Assembly: GCA_937922945.1 (NCBI GenBank)
Contig: CAKZUP010000013.1
Location: 46,368 to 110,367, forward strand
DNA from: an uncultured Granulosicoccaceae bacterium
GTDB lineage: Bacteria > Pseudomonadota > Gammaproteobacteria > Granulosicoccales > Granulosicoccaceae
Reading direction: 5' to 3'
DNA length: 64,000 nucleotides
Shown: positions 45,017-54,655 of the stretch, piece after piece
Layout: every line of letters begins with the position of its first letter
Position numbering within the stretch: the stretch's first letter is position 1
The notes under the pieces: model-generated
What the model was told of the DNA's origin: nothing
The model's database searches: none
Seen by the model: only the letters and a program-made list of their open reading frames with translations
Made by a program: the position numbers and the translations under genes

Positions 45017-46795
45017 ATGAGCCAGCCTGCAAAAACAAACGATAAACGACTACTCACCTCCGCCAGCTATGGCGGAGGTTTAACGTTTGATGGCGATGCC
45101 CCGGCCGCTGACCCCAGCGCTTATGCGCCGGAACAAAAAAAGCGCAGTGGCTGGACTGTGGCCGCACTGCTGGTCGCAGCTATTGTTTGTCTACCTTTAT
45201 TTTCAGTTATCTGGCTTGCCTTCTTTCCAGAAGAAAATATCTGGCCACACCTGTTCCGAACAGTTTTATCCACTTACGTACTGAATACCATAGTTCTAAT
45301 GATAGGCGTTGCGCTGGGCACGTTTATCATAGGCACAGCCACCGCCTGGCTGGTTACCCACTATGAATTTCCGGGAAGGAGTCTATTTAACTGGGCGTTA
45401 TTATTGCCCTTCGCCGTGCCAGCTTATGTTATTGCATACGTCTATACCGATCTACTCGAGTTTGCAGGTCCGGTACAGAGTCTGTTGAGGAGTTGGTTCG
45501 ATTGGCAACTGGCCAGCGACTACTATTTTCCAAAAATTCGCACGCTGCCAGGCGCTATTATCATGATGATTTTAGTGCTTTACCCTTATGTTTATCTACT
45601 CGCCCGCGCAGCGTTTCTTGAGCAATCAACCTCCATTGCAGAAGCCGCACGCTCGCTCGGTGTGAGTCGCACGGCACGCATATTTCGAATTGCTTTGCCT
45701 ATGGCACGCCCCGCTATTGTGGTCGGTTTGTCATTGGTCATGATGGAGACACTGAACGATTACGGAACAGTCGACTACTTTGCAGTGCGCACGCTAACGG
45801 CAGGGCTTTATGATACTTGGCTGGGTATGAACAACTTAGGTGGTGGCGCTCAAATAGCGACACTCATTCTTGTGTTTGTGATGGTTTTAATCGGCTTGGA
45901 AAAAAGCAGCCGGCGTAATCAACAAAACTTCCAGCCATCATCGAGCCGCTTTCGACTAAGTAGTCGCACCCGGTTAACCCGGTTCAGCGCTGTGATGGCA
46001 ACCGTGTTTTGCGCTTTACCGGTGCTATTTGGTTTTATCATTCCCGCTTGGGTGCTCAGTGGTTATACCATCAGTTATTTTGAGAACTCCTGGAATCAGG
46101 ACTTTTACCGAAGTGCACTGCACAGCATCGGTTTATCTTCTGGTGCAGCATTGGCGGCCGTTTGCATTGGTGTTCTGTTGAGTTACAGCAAGCGCTTACA
46201 TCCTACTCGCAACATGAACGTAAGTGTCGGCATCGCCAGTCTTGGCTATGCGGTACCAGGTGCCGTTCTTGCCATAGGCGTTATTATCCCGTTCGCGGCC
46301 TTTGATAACGCGATTGACACGCTAGCCACCCGATTCTTTGGTGTGTCAACCGGTTTGCTTCTCAGTGGCACGGTGTTCGCGTTGGTGTTTGCCTATACCG
46401 TACGATTTCTGGCTATGGCCTATGGGTCGATTAACTCAAGCATGAAAAAAATCAGCCCGCACATGGACGATGCGGCCAAATCATTGGGGCACTCTCCTGC
46501 TTATATATTAAGACAGGTCCATATACCGCTCATTCGGGGTGGCATGCTAACAGCGGCCCTGGTGGTGTTCGTTGATTGTATGAAAGAGCTACCGGCAACG
46601 CTGGTTTTACGACCATTCAACTTTGAAACGCTCGCCACGCAGGTGTACCAGTTCGCCTCCGATGAGCTAATTGGTCAAAGCGCGATATATGCGTTACTCA
46701 TTGTGTTGGTGGGATTGGTGCCGGTAATATTGCTCAGCGTTCGCATTGATCATTCGCGCGACATAGGCAATCACACACGGGATATCGGCGATTAG
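45017..46795 (+). CDS. fbpB: Ferric iron ABC importer permease FbpB
   Basis: 592 residues, a fused double permease with about 12 membrane spans and two EAA loops: STSIAEAARSLGVSRTARIFRIALPMARP and SPHMDDAAKSLGHSPAYILRQVHIPLIRG. The N-terminal 45 residues are a polar cytoplasmic tail. Pairs with FbpA upstream. The usual ATPase gene fbpC does not follow; the next ATPase gene is on the other strand and belongs to an ABC-2 exporter. The partner ATPase must be encoded elsewhere. Confidence 0.92.
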   Translation: MSQPAKTNDKRLLTSASYGGGLTFDGDAPAADPSAYAPEQKKRSGWTVAALLVAAIVCLPLFSVIWLAFFPEENIWPHLFRTVLSTYVLNTIVLMIGVALGTFIIGTATAWLVTHYEFPGRSLFNWALLLPFAVPAYVIAYVYTDLLEFAGPVQSLLRSWFDWQLASDYYFPKIRTLPGAIIMMILVLYPYVYLLARAAFLEQSTSIAEAARSLGVSRTARIFRIALPMARPAIVVGLSLVMMETLNDYGTVDYFAVRTLTAGLYDTWLGMNNLGGGAQIATLILVFVMVLIGLEKSSRRNQQNFQPSSSRFRLSSRTRLTRFSAVMATVFCALPVLFGFIIPAWVLSGYTISYFENSWNQDFYRSALHSIGLSSGAALAAVCIGVLLSYSKRLHPTRNMNVSVGIASLGYAVPGAVLAIGVIIPFAAFDNAIDTLATRFFGVSTGLLLSGTVFALVFAYTVRFLAMAYGSINSSMKKISPHMDDAAKSLGHSPAYILRQVHIPLIRGGMLTAALVVFVDCMKELPATLVLRPFNFETLATQVYQFASDELIGQSAIYALLIVLVGLVPVILLSVRIDHSRDIGNHTRDIGD

Positions 46796-46854
46796 CTCTA
46801 TGAGCTTATAAGCCCCAGGCCTTATAAACCCAGAATCTTATACACCCCATGATC

Positions 46855-46890
46855 CATGATTTGATACATGATTTGATCCATGATTTGATA
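46855..46890. repeat. Three perfect 12-bp tandem repeats
   Basis: CATGATTTGAT(A/C) is repeated at 46855-46866, 46867-46878 and 46879-46890. Looser CTTATA/CCATGAT variants extend over 46805-46910, so most of the 148-base gap between fbpB and the convergent exporter genes consists of degenerate repeats. Confidence 0.7.
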
Positions 46891-46943
46891 AACCCATGAT
46901 CCGATAAACACAGTTTTGCAATAGGCCCCAGAAACTGATAAAC

Positions 46944-47705
46944 CTAGGGCTTTAACTTGTACCCGGTTTTAAACATCATCCAGACTATTCCCAAACAGGC
47001 TACCAGGAACAGAAGAATCATCGAAAGGCTTACGCCGACGCTAACATCTGCAACTTCAAAAAAGCTCCATCGAAAACCGCTGATAAGATACAACACCGGA
47101 TTCATCAACGAAATTTTTTGCCAGAACTCAGGCAACATATCGACAGAGTAAAAGCTTCCACCAAGAAACACCAGCGGCGTAATAATCAACGAAGGTATCA
47201 GTTGCAATTTCTCAAAATTATCTGCCCACAGCCCGATGATAAATCCAAACAGACTAAATGAAATGCAGGTAAGCAAAAAGAACGCGATCATCCAGAACGG
47301 GTGGGCGATGCGCAAATCAACAAAAAAGGTTGCCGTAATGAGTATCAATACGCCCAGTATCAGCGATTTCGTTGCTGCGGCACCAACATAACCAACGACA
47401 ATTTCGAAGAACGAAATTGGCGCCGACATCACCTCGTATATGGTGCCAGTGAATTTTGGAAAGAATATGCCGAACGATGCATTCGAGATGCTTTGCGTGA
47501 GCAGGCTGAGCATCATCAGGCCGGGTACGATAAACGCACCGTAGGGCACATCGCTAACCGATTCAATTCGCGAACCAATGGCCGAGCCAAACACAACAAA
47601 GTACAACGCGGTTGAAATCACTGGCGCTGCGACGCTTTGCAACAAGGTATTTCGCGTTCGGCGCATTTCGGCCTTATAAATAGCCTTGATTGCTTCTGTG
47701 TTCAT
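46944..47705 (-). CDS. ABC-2 type transporter permease (YadH-like)
   Basis: 253 residues with about six membrane spans and the ABC-2 signature region ([29 protein letters not shown] and [29 protein letters not shown]). Length matches E. coli YadH (about 256). It overlaps the ATPase gene by 4 bases. Such pairs export drugs, polysaccharides or lipids; the cargo here is unknown. Confidence 0.88.
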   Translation of the reverse strand: MNTEAIKAIYKAEMRRTRNTLLQSVAAPVISTALYFVVFGSAIGSRIESVSDVPYGAFIVPGLMMLSLLTQSISNASFGIFFPKFTGTIYEVMSAPISFFEIVVGYVGAAATKSLILGVLILITATFFVDLRIAHPFWMIAFFLLTCISFSLFGFIIGLWADNFEKLQLIPSLIITPLVFLGGSFYSVDMLPEFWQKISLMNPVLYLISGFRWSFFEVADVSVGVSLSMILLFLVACLGIVWMMFKTGYKLKP

Positions 47706-48637
47706 GCGTCAGCCTTCACAATATCCACGAATATATCTTCCAGAGAGCTCTGGCGCGTATTCAAATCTTTAACCTGCAGACCTGCTTCGGACAAGCTACT
47801 GAGCAGCCTCGTCATACCCGTGCGCTCCTGGCGTGCGTCGAACGTGTAGGTTAACTTGGCACCAGTGTCGGACAGCTCTAATCCGTAGTCGGTAAGCTGA
47901 GCAGGTATGGAATCCACAGGATTTTTTAATTCAATGACGAGTTGTTTCTTGCCCAGCTTTTCCATCAGTGTTTGCTTGTCTTCAAGTTCAAGCAGTTCAC
48001 CACCACTAATAACGCCAACTCTGTCCGCTATTTCTTCTGCTTCTTCAATGTAATGCGTGGTTAATATAATAGTTACCCCACTCTGTCGCAGGCGTTCAAC
48101 GATTTTCCACATGTCTTTACGCAATTCGACATCAACGCCTGCGGTGGGTTCATCAAGAAACAGAACGCGTGGCTCATGGGATAGAGCCTTGGCTATCAGC
48201 ACGCGACGCTTCATACCACCAGAGAGTTGCTGCACCATGCTGTCTTTTTTGTCGAGCAAGGTGAGTTCTTCCAGCAACTCGTCGAGGTATGCCTCATTTG
48301 GGGATTTGCCAAACAAACCACGACTGAACGCGACCGTATTACCCACGCGCTCGAACGCGCCGAGCGTAAGTTCTTGTGGCACCAAGCCGATCATTTCGCG
48401 CGTGATACGAAAGTCGCGGATAATGTCGTGCCCGTCAACCGTAACAGTCCCGCTACTGGGTGATACCAGGCCGCAGATAACTGAAATAAGTGTGGTTTTC
48501 CCAGCACCATTAGGACCAAGCAAGGCCAGTATTTCACCTTCGCGAATATCCAGATTAATGCCTTTCAAGGCCTGATGGCCGTTTTCATAGGTTTTCGTCA
48601 ACCCTTTAATGCTGACAATGGCTTTGGATTCATTCAT
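47702..48637 (-). CDS. ABC-2 type transporter ATPase (YadG-like)
   Basis: 311 residues. Walker [13 protein letters not shown], signature [15 protein letters not shown], Walker [13 protein letters not shown] and switch His [10 protein letters not shown] are all canonical. The C-terminal 90 residues are the usual YadG/DrrA-type tail. Length close to E. coli YadG (308). Coupled with the permease gene downstream and starting only 24 bases after the histidine kinase gene ends, so the kinase, regulator and exporter may share one transcript. Confidence 0.9.
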   Translation of the reverse strand: MNESKAIVSIKGLTKTYENGHQALKGINLDIREGEILALLGPNGAGKTTLISVICGLVSPSSGTVTVDGHDIIRDFRITREMIGLVPQELTLGAFERVGNTVAFSRGLFGKSPNEAYLDELLEELTLLDKKDSMVQQLSGGMKRRVLIAKALSHEPRVLFLDEPTAGVDVELRKDMWKIVERLRQSGVTIILTTHYIEEAEEIADRVGVISGGELLELEDKQTLMEKLGKKQLVIELKNPVDSIPAQLTDYGLELSDTGAKLTYTFDARQERTGMTRLLSSLSEAGLQVKDLNTRQSSLEDIFVDIVKADA

Positions 48638-48661
48638 TCAATTATTGTCTCATAGGAAAGA

Positions 48662-50833
48662 CTACGCGGGGATGATCATTCCTATCTGCACACCGGTTTC
48701 AGTGTTGCGTATAGACACACGTCCCTGATGCGCTTCTGCGATCATACGCACAATGTACAACCCCAACCCAAGATGCAACTCGCCGTCATCGTTTTCACGG
48801 TCCGAAAACATCGGGTCGAACAACTGCACATGCTGCTCTCTGGCTATTGGTTGCCCATTATTTTCCACGGCAAGGCGCGCTTGCAGCTGCCCATTTTCAA
48901 CAATGGAATCGAGCAACAGAGATACGTTTCCATCACTCGAAAAACCAATGGCGTTATGCACAAGTTTATCGAAGGCTTGCTGCAAGAGCTCTGCAGCTGC
49001 ATAAACAACGATAGGCTTGGTACCACCATCGGGATAGTTAACCCGAGCAATTATTTGTGTATCAGGATAGATCTGTCGATAGCGCTCTAATGAGCCACGC
49101 ATCCATTCCAGAAGATCCACATCATGCATACTCGATTGTTGAACGGTCTGCTCGAGCCTGGTGGATTCGACTAAGGCGCGAATAATCGCACCCAGCTGGT
49201 CTGCACCACCACTGGCGCGATCCATCAAGGTGACCGTTTCGGGATCGAGTTTGTCCCGGTCCATGTTTTCGATCGACGTTTTCACGACACTCAGGGGCGT
49301 GCGTAATTCGTGCGATAAACGACTGGATAGCGCCTCAAGGTATTTCGTGTAATTCGCGGAGCGCTCCAACAACGCCGTTAAATTACGCGACAAATCGCCT
49401 ATTTCATCTTTTGCATCACTTTGAGGCAACCCTCTCACACGGCCATCATCAGCCACAGCCCGTGTGGCCAAACGGGACAAAGAGCGTATACGCATGGACA
49501 GCAAACTGGCGTAAATCAGTAACACCAAACCTGCCAGCAAACTCACCAGTGTCAGCAAGCTAAATAACCGCGCCACCCGACTCGCAGAATACGCAGATGC
49601 TAAATCTTCATTGGATTCAAACAATAAAAAACCATTCGGCTGCTCGCCACCGATAGGTGTCAGGGTACCAAGAACAACATCCCGCTCTTCGGTGACATAA
49701 TGCTTGGTATTCGCTTCCTGCTCAGCCAATTGGTCAACATCTTTTTGCGGTAAATGTAGCCCACTCATTAATTCAAATGGTTGGTCGTTCACTTCGGGAT
49801 CGGCAACAAAGTAGGCAAATATCCTAAACAAAATAGCATTGAACAGACCTCTTTCTGCAGGGTCGTATTCAAATTCTTCTTCGGTTTTTTCGTACAACGA
49901 GTTCACGTCAGACAATAAGCGGCCTTGCCGATCGAACAGCCGTGCACGAGTGCCATGAGTGACCCACGGTGCAAGTTTTTCGTCGGCAATACGTGAAGCA
50001 AAAAATAAATGGCCTAGCTCATCGGCTTGCGCAATAACGCCGTTATTGGCATGCATTTTTTGCATGACTTGAGGGTCCATGTTTCCAAGCCAACGAGTAC
50101 GAGATTCCGCCTGTTTATCTGCATCGACAAACGCAATACCGATAATCGACGCCATGGGCGGTAGCGGCATGCTCGCTTCAAGTTGAAACCCCTGCGATGT
50201 GGCGGCCCAGAAGCCGTTATACCTAGACAAACGTCGCCCGGCTTTTTTTGATCGCTTGCCATTCGACCCTACAACACCGGTTAGCGGACCAGGAGCTTCT
50301 GTTCGAAACAACACATGCTCCAGCTGACCTCGGGCGTCGGTGAGCAGTAGCTCGATAGAATCGCCATTCACTAACGCCTCTTGCTCGTCTAACCCTTCAC
50401 CCTCGGCAGGATTAAATCTGGGCGCTGGCGGCTTATGGTAGACAACTTGATTGTCTCGTATTTTCGCGAACAGATAGAGGCGATTCTCTTTGGTGGCAAA
50501 GCTCACCTTCATATTGTCGGTGGCGTTGCCAAATTCAGCAAAGCTCATCGTAAGGTTTTGCCACTCATCATCATAACCATCAACAAACAATGGAAAATCA
50601 GCATGCTGTGCATATAAATCGGATGGTGCTGCGGCTGTTAAGCTGGCCTGCAGCACTGGGCGTAATGCCTCTGATTCGGCTAATGCCAAGCGAGTGTTGG
50701 CAACCTTTAACGACTGTGCGTCTACGCGTGTCTGGCGCAAAGACTCATCGAGCTGCTTGACACTCTGCCAACCGATAACAGGTACCGCAAGGGTTAACGC
50801 ACCGGCCAACAACATTTGCGTGCGCAAATTCAT
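48662..50833 (-). CDS. Sensor histidine kinase of the proteobacterial dedicated-sortase type
   Basis: 723 residues. An N-terminal membrane span (MLLAGALTLAVPVIGW) is followed by a large periplasmic region with a CBM9/DOMON-like beta domain (FPLFVDGYDDEWQNL, then NRLYLFAKIRDNQVVY). A second span lies at about residue 440 (LFSLLTLVSLLAGLVLLIYASL), then HAMP, the His-kinase core with LSSRLSHELRTPLSVV (phospho-acceptor His), the N-box HNAIGFSSD and the glycine box HLGLGLYIV. The MNLRTQ start and domain order resemble the kinase that accompanies the proteobacterial dedicated sortase system. No sortase gene is in the window. Four bases separate it from the regulator gene. Confidence 0.85.
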   Translation of the reverse strand: MNLRTQMLLAGALTLAVPVIGWQSVKQLDESLRQTRVDAQSLKVANTRLALAESEALRPVLQASLTAAAPSDLYAQHADFPLFVDGYDDEWQNLTMSFAEFGNATDNMKVSFATKENRLYLFAKIRDNQVVYHKPPAPRFNPAEGEGLDEQEALVNGDSIELLLTDARGQLEHVLFRTEAPGPLTGVVGSNGKRSKKAGRRLSRYNGFWAATSQGFQLEASMPLPPMASIIGIAFVDADKQAESRTRWLGNMDPQVMQKMHANNGVIAQADELGHLFFASRIADEKLAPWVTHGTRARLFDRQGRLLSDVNSLYEKTEEEFEYDPAERGLFNAILFRIFAYFVADPEVNDQPFELMSGLHLPQKDVDQLAEQEANTKHYVTEERDVVLGTLTPIGGEQPNGFLLFESNEDLASAYSASRVARLFSLLTLVSLLAGLVLLIYASLLSMRIRSLSRLATRAVADDGRVRGLPQSDAKDEIGDLSRNLTALLERSANYTKYLEALSSRLSHELRTPLSVVKTSIENMDRDKLDPETVTLMDRASGGADQLGAIIRALVESTRLEQTVQQSSMHDVDLLEWMRGSLERYRQIYPDTQIIARVNYPDGGTKPIVVYAAAELLQQAFDKLVHNAIGFSSDGNVSLLLDSIVENGQLQARLAVENNGQPIAREQHVQLFDPMFSDRENDDGELHLGLGLYIVRMIAEAHQGRVSIRNTETGVQIGMIIPA

Positions 50834-50836
50834 TGA

Positions 50837-51550
50837 CTAGTAATCCAGACCTTCTACCCACCGGTAACCCAGACCGTAAACCGTCTGGATACAGTTAAAT
50901 TCTGCATCGATCGCGTGAAATTTTTTGCGAATGCGTTTGACATGGGCCGTTATGGTTTGATCATCGAGTACAACATTTGCAGCATCCATAAGTTGCTGCC
51001 GGCTTTTCACCTGCCCTTGCTGGCTGGCCAAACAGGCGACCAACCAAAATTCAGTAACGGTTAATTCGACAGGCTGTTCTCGCCAAAGCGCTAGCAGCCG
51101 GTCCTGATCGATTGATAGCGGTCCAATGCTTTGTACGGCGGGTGTTTCCGACTGGCTTAACACATCAACCCGCCTTAACAAACTGTTCACTCGCGTAATG
51201 ATCTGGGCAAGACTGATGTCTTTGGTTAAATAATCATCAGCACCCAACCTTAAACCGGAAATAACATCGAGCTCGCTATCGCGGGCGGTTAAAAATAGAA
51301 TCGGCAAGCGAGCAGACAAATTGCGCAACGACTGGCACAGCGAGAAACCAGCTTCACTGTCGTTGCCCAGGCCAATATCAATAATGGCAAGATCGGGCAT
51401 TCTTGCTTTCACAGCCTTAAGCGCTGCATCGGCCGTGGCAAAATCCTGCACGCTGTAACCGGCTTTCTCCAACGCCATGCGATAGTTATCCCGCAACGCA
51501 GGTTCGTCTTCAACCAAAACGATTGTTCGGCTTGATGAGTCAGTTGTCAT
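50837..51550 (-). CDS. OmpR-family response regulator, partner of the sortase-type kinase
   Basis: 237 residues. A receiver domain with acidic pocket VEDEP, phospho-acceptor Asp58 (IIDIG) and Lys in DDYLTKDI, followed by a winged-helix DNA-binding domain (ELTVTEFWLVACLASQQGQVKSRQQLM, then TITAHVKRIRKKF and VYGLGYRW). First gene of the regulator-kinase pair. It diverges from a small membrane-protein gene with about 115 bases between the starts. Confidence 0.92.
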   Translation of the reverse strand: MTTDSSSRTIVLVEDEPALRDNYRMALEKAGYSVQDFATADAALKAVKARMPDLAIIDIGLGNDSEAGFSLCQSLRNLSARLPILFLTARDSELDVISGLRLGADDYLTKDISLAQIITRVNSLLRRVDVLSQSETPAVQSIGPLSIDQDRLLALWREQPVELTVTEFWLVACLASQQGQVKSRQQLMDAANVVLDDQTITAHVKRIRKKFHAIDAEFNCIQTVYGLGYRWVEGLDY

Positions 51551-51664
51551 AATTGGTCAGAATTGCTCCCAATTGAAGCACCTTGGTGCCAGTGTATCGT
51601 CGCTTTCACTCGGTTTAATGAACACAAGTTTGATAAACACAACGAAAAACCGAGGAAATCCCGT

Positions 51665-51937
51665 ATGCATCATACCGATTACAATCGCGCTCGACGCAAC
51701 GCAAACCACATGTTGCCGAAAAAGACCTCAACGCTTGCGTCGAATGACCAGCGTCGCAACACATTTCGACAAACCGAAGCAGAGCATTCTACCGATGTTG
51801 TCTCAAAAGATCTGATCTACGCCGCGCTGGCAGCCATGTTGGTGATTGCCAGTTTGTTGCAGATGGACCCGGCAAACGCTCAGCCCCACCTTCCACAAGT
51901 TCAAGCAACAGCGGAGGCACCCGGTTTACGGCTATAA
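51665..51937 (+). CDS. Small single-span membrane protein of unknown function
   Basis: About 90 residues from ATG 51665, chosen because GAGGAAA lies 8 bases upstream; the frame extends back to TTG 51563 without support. A basic, polar N-terminal half (RARRNANH, KKTSTL, NDQRRNTFR) precedes one hydrophobic span (KDLIYAALAAMLVIASLLQM) and a short Pro-rich tail, so the topology is N-in. Divergent from the response regulator and 8 bases upstream of the transaminase gene, probably cotranscribed with it. No family recognised. Confidence 0.55.
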   Translation: MHHTDYNRARRNANHMLPKKTSTLASNDQRRNTFRQTEAEHSTDVVSKDLIYAALAAMLVIASLLQMDPANAQPHLPQVQATAEAPGLRL

Positions 51938-51945
51938 TTTGGTGT

Positions 51946-53139
51946 ATGAAATATGCATCATTAACGAATCGAATACAGCCTGCCGACGTTAAACAAAACG
52001 ACCCATGGGAAGTGCACGCAATTGCCAGTCAACGGCTGGCCGATGGTGAAGACATTATCATGCTGAGCATTGGCCAAGAGGCAGATGAAGTTACACCGGA
52101 GGTTATCGTGGCATCGGCAATTAGCAGCCTATCGAACGGCGATCATCACTATACCGATGTGAACGGCACACCCGAGTTACGAGCCAGTATCGCCCATTAT
52201 CATAATGGGTTAACAGGCCAGGCCTGTACCGCCGATAATTGCACTGCCTATGCAGGTGCTCAAAATGCCTTATTTGCCACCGCGCAAGTCTTACTTGAAG
52301 CAGGCGATGAAGTGATTGTTTCCGAGCCTTATTACACCACTTATCTGGCCACGTTCGGCGCATCGGGTGCAACGGTTGTTAGCATTCCGGTAACCAGAGA
52401 CAATAACTATCAACTCAATACACACGATATAGCAAAAGCGGTTAACGAAAAAACGCAGGCAATTGTGCTGAACTCTCCTAATAATCCAATGGGTACATGC
52501 TATAGCGCTGATGAATTTAAAGTGCTGGTAGAACTGTGTATTGAACACCGCATCTGGCTCATTCTCGATGCAGTCTATCTGGATATTGTAGACGTCGACT
52601 TAAAAGATCTGCCACACAGCTTGCCCGGGGCACAAGAGATTCTCATTACGATTGGGTCTTTGTCTAAATCGCACCGCATGACAGGTTGGCGTATGGGTTG
52701 GGTCGTCTCACCGCCGGATGTTGCTGCGCACTTGGCAAACCTATCTATGTGTATGCACTACGGACTACCACCGTTCATTATGAAAGCCGCAGTCACCGCC
52801 ATTAATGATGCGGGTCACACACCAAAACTGGTTCGCGATACCTTGTCCAGAAGACGCCAACTCGCCGCACCTATTTTGGCAGAAATTCGTGGTGCCACAC
52901 TGCACGATTCCGGCCAGGGCATGTTTATGCTTATTGATGTGACAGCACTCGGAGTGTCGGCGTATACATTTAGTATGAGCTTACTCGATGAGTATCAGGT
53001 AGCTGCCCTGCCCTGCGACGGTTTTGGTCAGGCTGGCAATATGCTAGTGCGCGTTGGCTTATGCGTTGACGATGAAAAACTTGAAACTGCGTGCCGCAAA
53101 ATCGTGCAATGTGTTGAACGGTTCAAAAAGGATAGTTAA
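51946..53139 (+). CDS. aruH: Class I/II aminotransferase, AruH-like arginine:pyruvate transaminase
   Basis: 397 residues, fold type I PLP enzyme. The PLP-binding Lys is in TIGSLSKSHRMTGWRMGWVV. LNSPNNPMGT, YAGAQNALFATAQVLLEAGDEVIV and LILDAVYLDI are conserved blocks. The SLSKSHxMTGWRxGWVV...AHLxNLxxCMxYGxPxFI pattern is close to AruH of Pseudomonas, which starts the transaminase route of arginine breakdown. The convergent neighbour is a basic-amino-acid importer operon, which supports the call. Other aminotransferase activities remain possible. Confidence 0.8.
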   Translation: MKYASLTNRIQPADVKQNDPWEVHAIASQRLADGEDIIMLSIGQEADEVTPEVIVASAISSLSNGDHHYTDVNGTPELRASIAHYHNGLTGQACTADNCTAYAGAQNALFATAQVLLEAGDEVIVSEPYYTTYLATFGASGATVVSIPVTRDNNYQLNTHDIAKAVNEKTQAIVLNSPNNPMGTCYSADEFKVLVELCIEHRIWLILDAVYLDIVDVDLKDLPHSLPGAQEILITIGSLSKSHRMTGWRMGWVVSPPDVAAHLANLSMCMHYGLPPFIMKAAVTAINDAGHTPKLVRDTLSRRRQLAAPILAEIRGATLHDSGQGMFMLIDVTALGVSAYTFSMSLLDEYQVAALPCDGFGQAGNMLVRVGLCVDDEKLETACRKIVQCVERFKKDS

Positions 53140-53154
53140 CGTGTTTGGCAAGCA

Positions 53155-53844
53155 CTATGCAGGTCGTGGAACCCGCCGTTCAAGCCAGTTAAACACCAAC
53201 ACGATAATGCCGGTTAAGCAGATATAGATGGCTGCAACAAACAGCAGGGGTTCATAAATCCGATAAGTTTCCTGACGCACAATAGAACCAACACCATAAA
53301 CATCAAACACAGTAATCGTGGCAGCCAGCGGTGTGGATTTAAGCGTCAGTACAAATTCCCCCGCAAGCGTTGGAAATACGTTCTGCAGTGCCCTTGGTAG
53401 CCAAATACGTCTTAGTAACGTAAAACGTCCCATACCAAATGCACGCGCAGCTTCTAGCTCACCTTTTGGCACACTCTTAAAAGCGCCTCGCATTATTTCA
53501 CCTTCATAACCGGCAACACTGATGGTGAAAGCCAATACTGCGAACGGGAACGCCTCGCGCAGCACCGGCCATAAAAAGCTTTCCCGTATCCCGGGTACCA
53601 TCGGAAACAACGCGCCCAGCCCGTAATACAGCAGCCAGAGTTGTATCAATAAAGGCGTGCCTCGAACCACAGTGCAAAAACCACGAGCTATCGCACCCAG
53701 CCATCGCGGACCGGTAACCTGCACAAGACCGATAGGAATAGCCAGCAGCATTCCGAAGAAGACAGACAGGGACAATAGTTGCAGTGTGATCCAAAGACCA
53801 CTAACAAACTTCGGTAAGTATTCCGGCACCCATGACCACACCAT
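53155..53844 (-). CDS. Amino-acid ABC importer permease (HisM/ArtM type)
   Basis: 229 residues. The polar-amino-acid permease family, with GTPLLIQLWLLYYGLGALFP near the N-terminus and the EAA loop GELEAARAFGMGRFTLLRRIWLPRALQN. About five spans. Last gene of a four-gene minus operon (ATPase, binding protein, permease, permease), 4 bases after its partner. Likely takes arginine, ornithine or another basic amino acid; the neighbouring transaminase supports this. Confidence 0.9.
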   Translation of the reverse strand: MVWSWVPEYLPKFVSGLWITLQLLSLSVFFGMLLAIPIGLVQVTGPRWLGAIARGFCTVVRGTPLLIQLWLLYYGLGALFPMVPGIRESFLWPVLREAFPFAVLAFTISVAGYEGEIMRGAFKSVPKGELEAARAFGMGRFTLLRRIWLPRALQNVFPTLAGEFVLTLKSTPLAATITVFDVYGVGSIVRQETYRIYEPLLFVAAIYICLTGIIVLVFNWLERRVPRPA

Positions 53845-53848
53845 AACG

Positions 53849-54571
53849 TCAGCTTAGCCCCGGTTGACCACGACGAGCATGACGCTCTAATCGTCTGAAA
53901 AAAACATTTGATACCAGCGTTAATGACAGATACAACGCACCAGCCGCAAGAAAAAACACCCAATAAGCCTGAGTGAGCCCCGCAGCCTGTCGCGTAATCA
54001 AGGCAAGCTCTGAGAAGCCCACCACGGCCAATAGCGCTGTATCTTTGGCAACAATAAGCCACAGGTTTGCCATTCCAGGCAGCGCATGCGGAATCATTGC
54101 TGGAATGGTAATTCTTCGCAGTACCGTGACAGGAGACATACCGAATGCCTGGGCGGCTTCTAACTGGCCATTGGGTATTGCGCGCATTGCGCCTCGAATA
54201 ACTTCCGTTGCATAGGCACCTTGCACAATGCCAAGCACAACAATACCCGCGACCAGTCCACTGATATCGATGGGCCTATAACCCATCATGTCGAGAACTT
54301 GATTAATCGCACCGGTGCCTGCGTAGTAAAGCAATAGTATGAGCACAAGCTCTGGTACGGCACGGATGAGCGTGGTGTAAATCGCTAATAAGCTGCGCGT
54401 GAGTCTGGAACCGTGCAATTTACCAATCGCACCAAGCAACCCAATAACCAAACCCATCAGAAAAGCGCCAAGTGCGATCTGGAATGTACTCCACAAGCCC
54501 TCGAGCATGCGCCAACCCCAACCATCGTCAGAAAACGACAACAAGTGCCAGTTGGAAAAAAGATCGCTCAC
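53849..54571 (-). CDS. Amino-acid ABC importer permease (HisQ/ArtQ type)
   Basis: 240 residues. Same family as its neighbour, with RAVPELVLILLLYYAGTG and the EAA loop NGQLEAAQAFGMSPVTVLRRITIPAMI. The N-terminal 25 residues are cytoplasmic. Forms a heterodimeric channel with the permease encoded next to it. Its start lies 84 bases after the binding-protein stop, a gap that contains a strong hairpin. Confidence 0.9.
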   Translation of the reverse strand: MSDLFSNWHLLSFSDDGWGWRMLEGLWSTFQIALGAFLMGLVIGLLGAIGKLHGSRLTRSLLAIYTTLIRAVPELVLILLLYYAGTGAINQVLDMMGYRPIDISGLVAGIVVLGIVQGAYATEVIRGAMRAIPNGQLEAAQAFGMSPVTVLRRITIPAMIPHALPGMANLWLIVAKDTALLAVVGFSELALITRQAAGLTQAYWVFFLAAGALYLSLTLVSNVFFRRLERHARRGQPGLS

Positions 54572-54604
54572 AAATGCAAGATGGTTTTGGTGGTTGTCTG
54601 GAAA

Positions 54605-54627
54605 CCGGCAGCCAGAGAAGCTGCCGG
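54605..54627. terminator. Perfect hairpin between the binding-protein and permease genes
   Basis: CCGGCAGC (54605-54612) pairs with GCTGCCGG (54620-54627) around a 7-base loop; on the minus strand TTT follows. In such operons an internal hairpin often raises binding-protein over permease levels by partial termination or RNA protection. Inferred role. Confidence 0.6.
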
Positions 54628-54655
54628 GATTTGGATGACTGTTATGCTGACTTAC

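Noticed and set aside
46805..46910. Repeat cluster considered as a CRISPR array
   Set aside because: Units are 12 bp without unique spacers, and no cas genes are present; it is a simple tandem repeat.
47702..48637. ABC ATPase considered as the missing FbpC
   Set aside because: It is on the opposite strand, coupled to an ABC-2 permease, and has a YadG-type length and tail.
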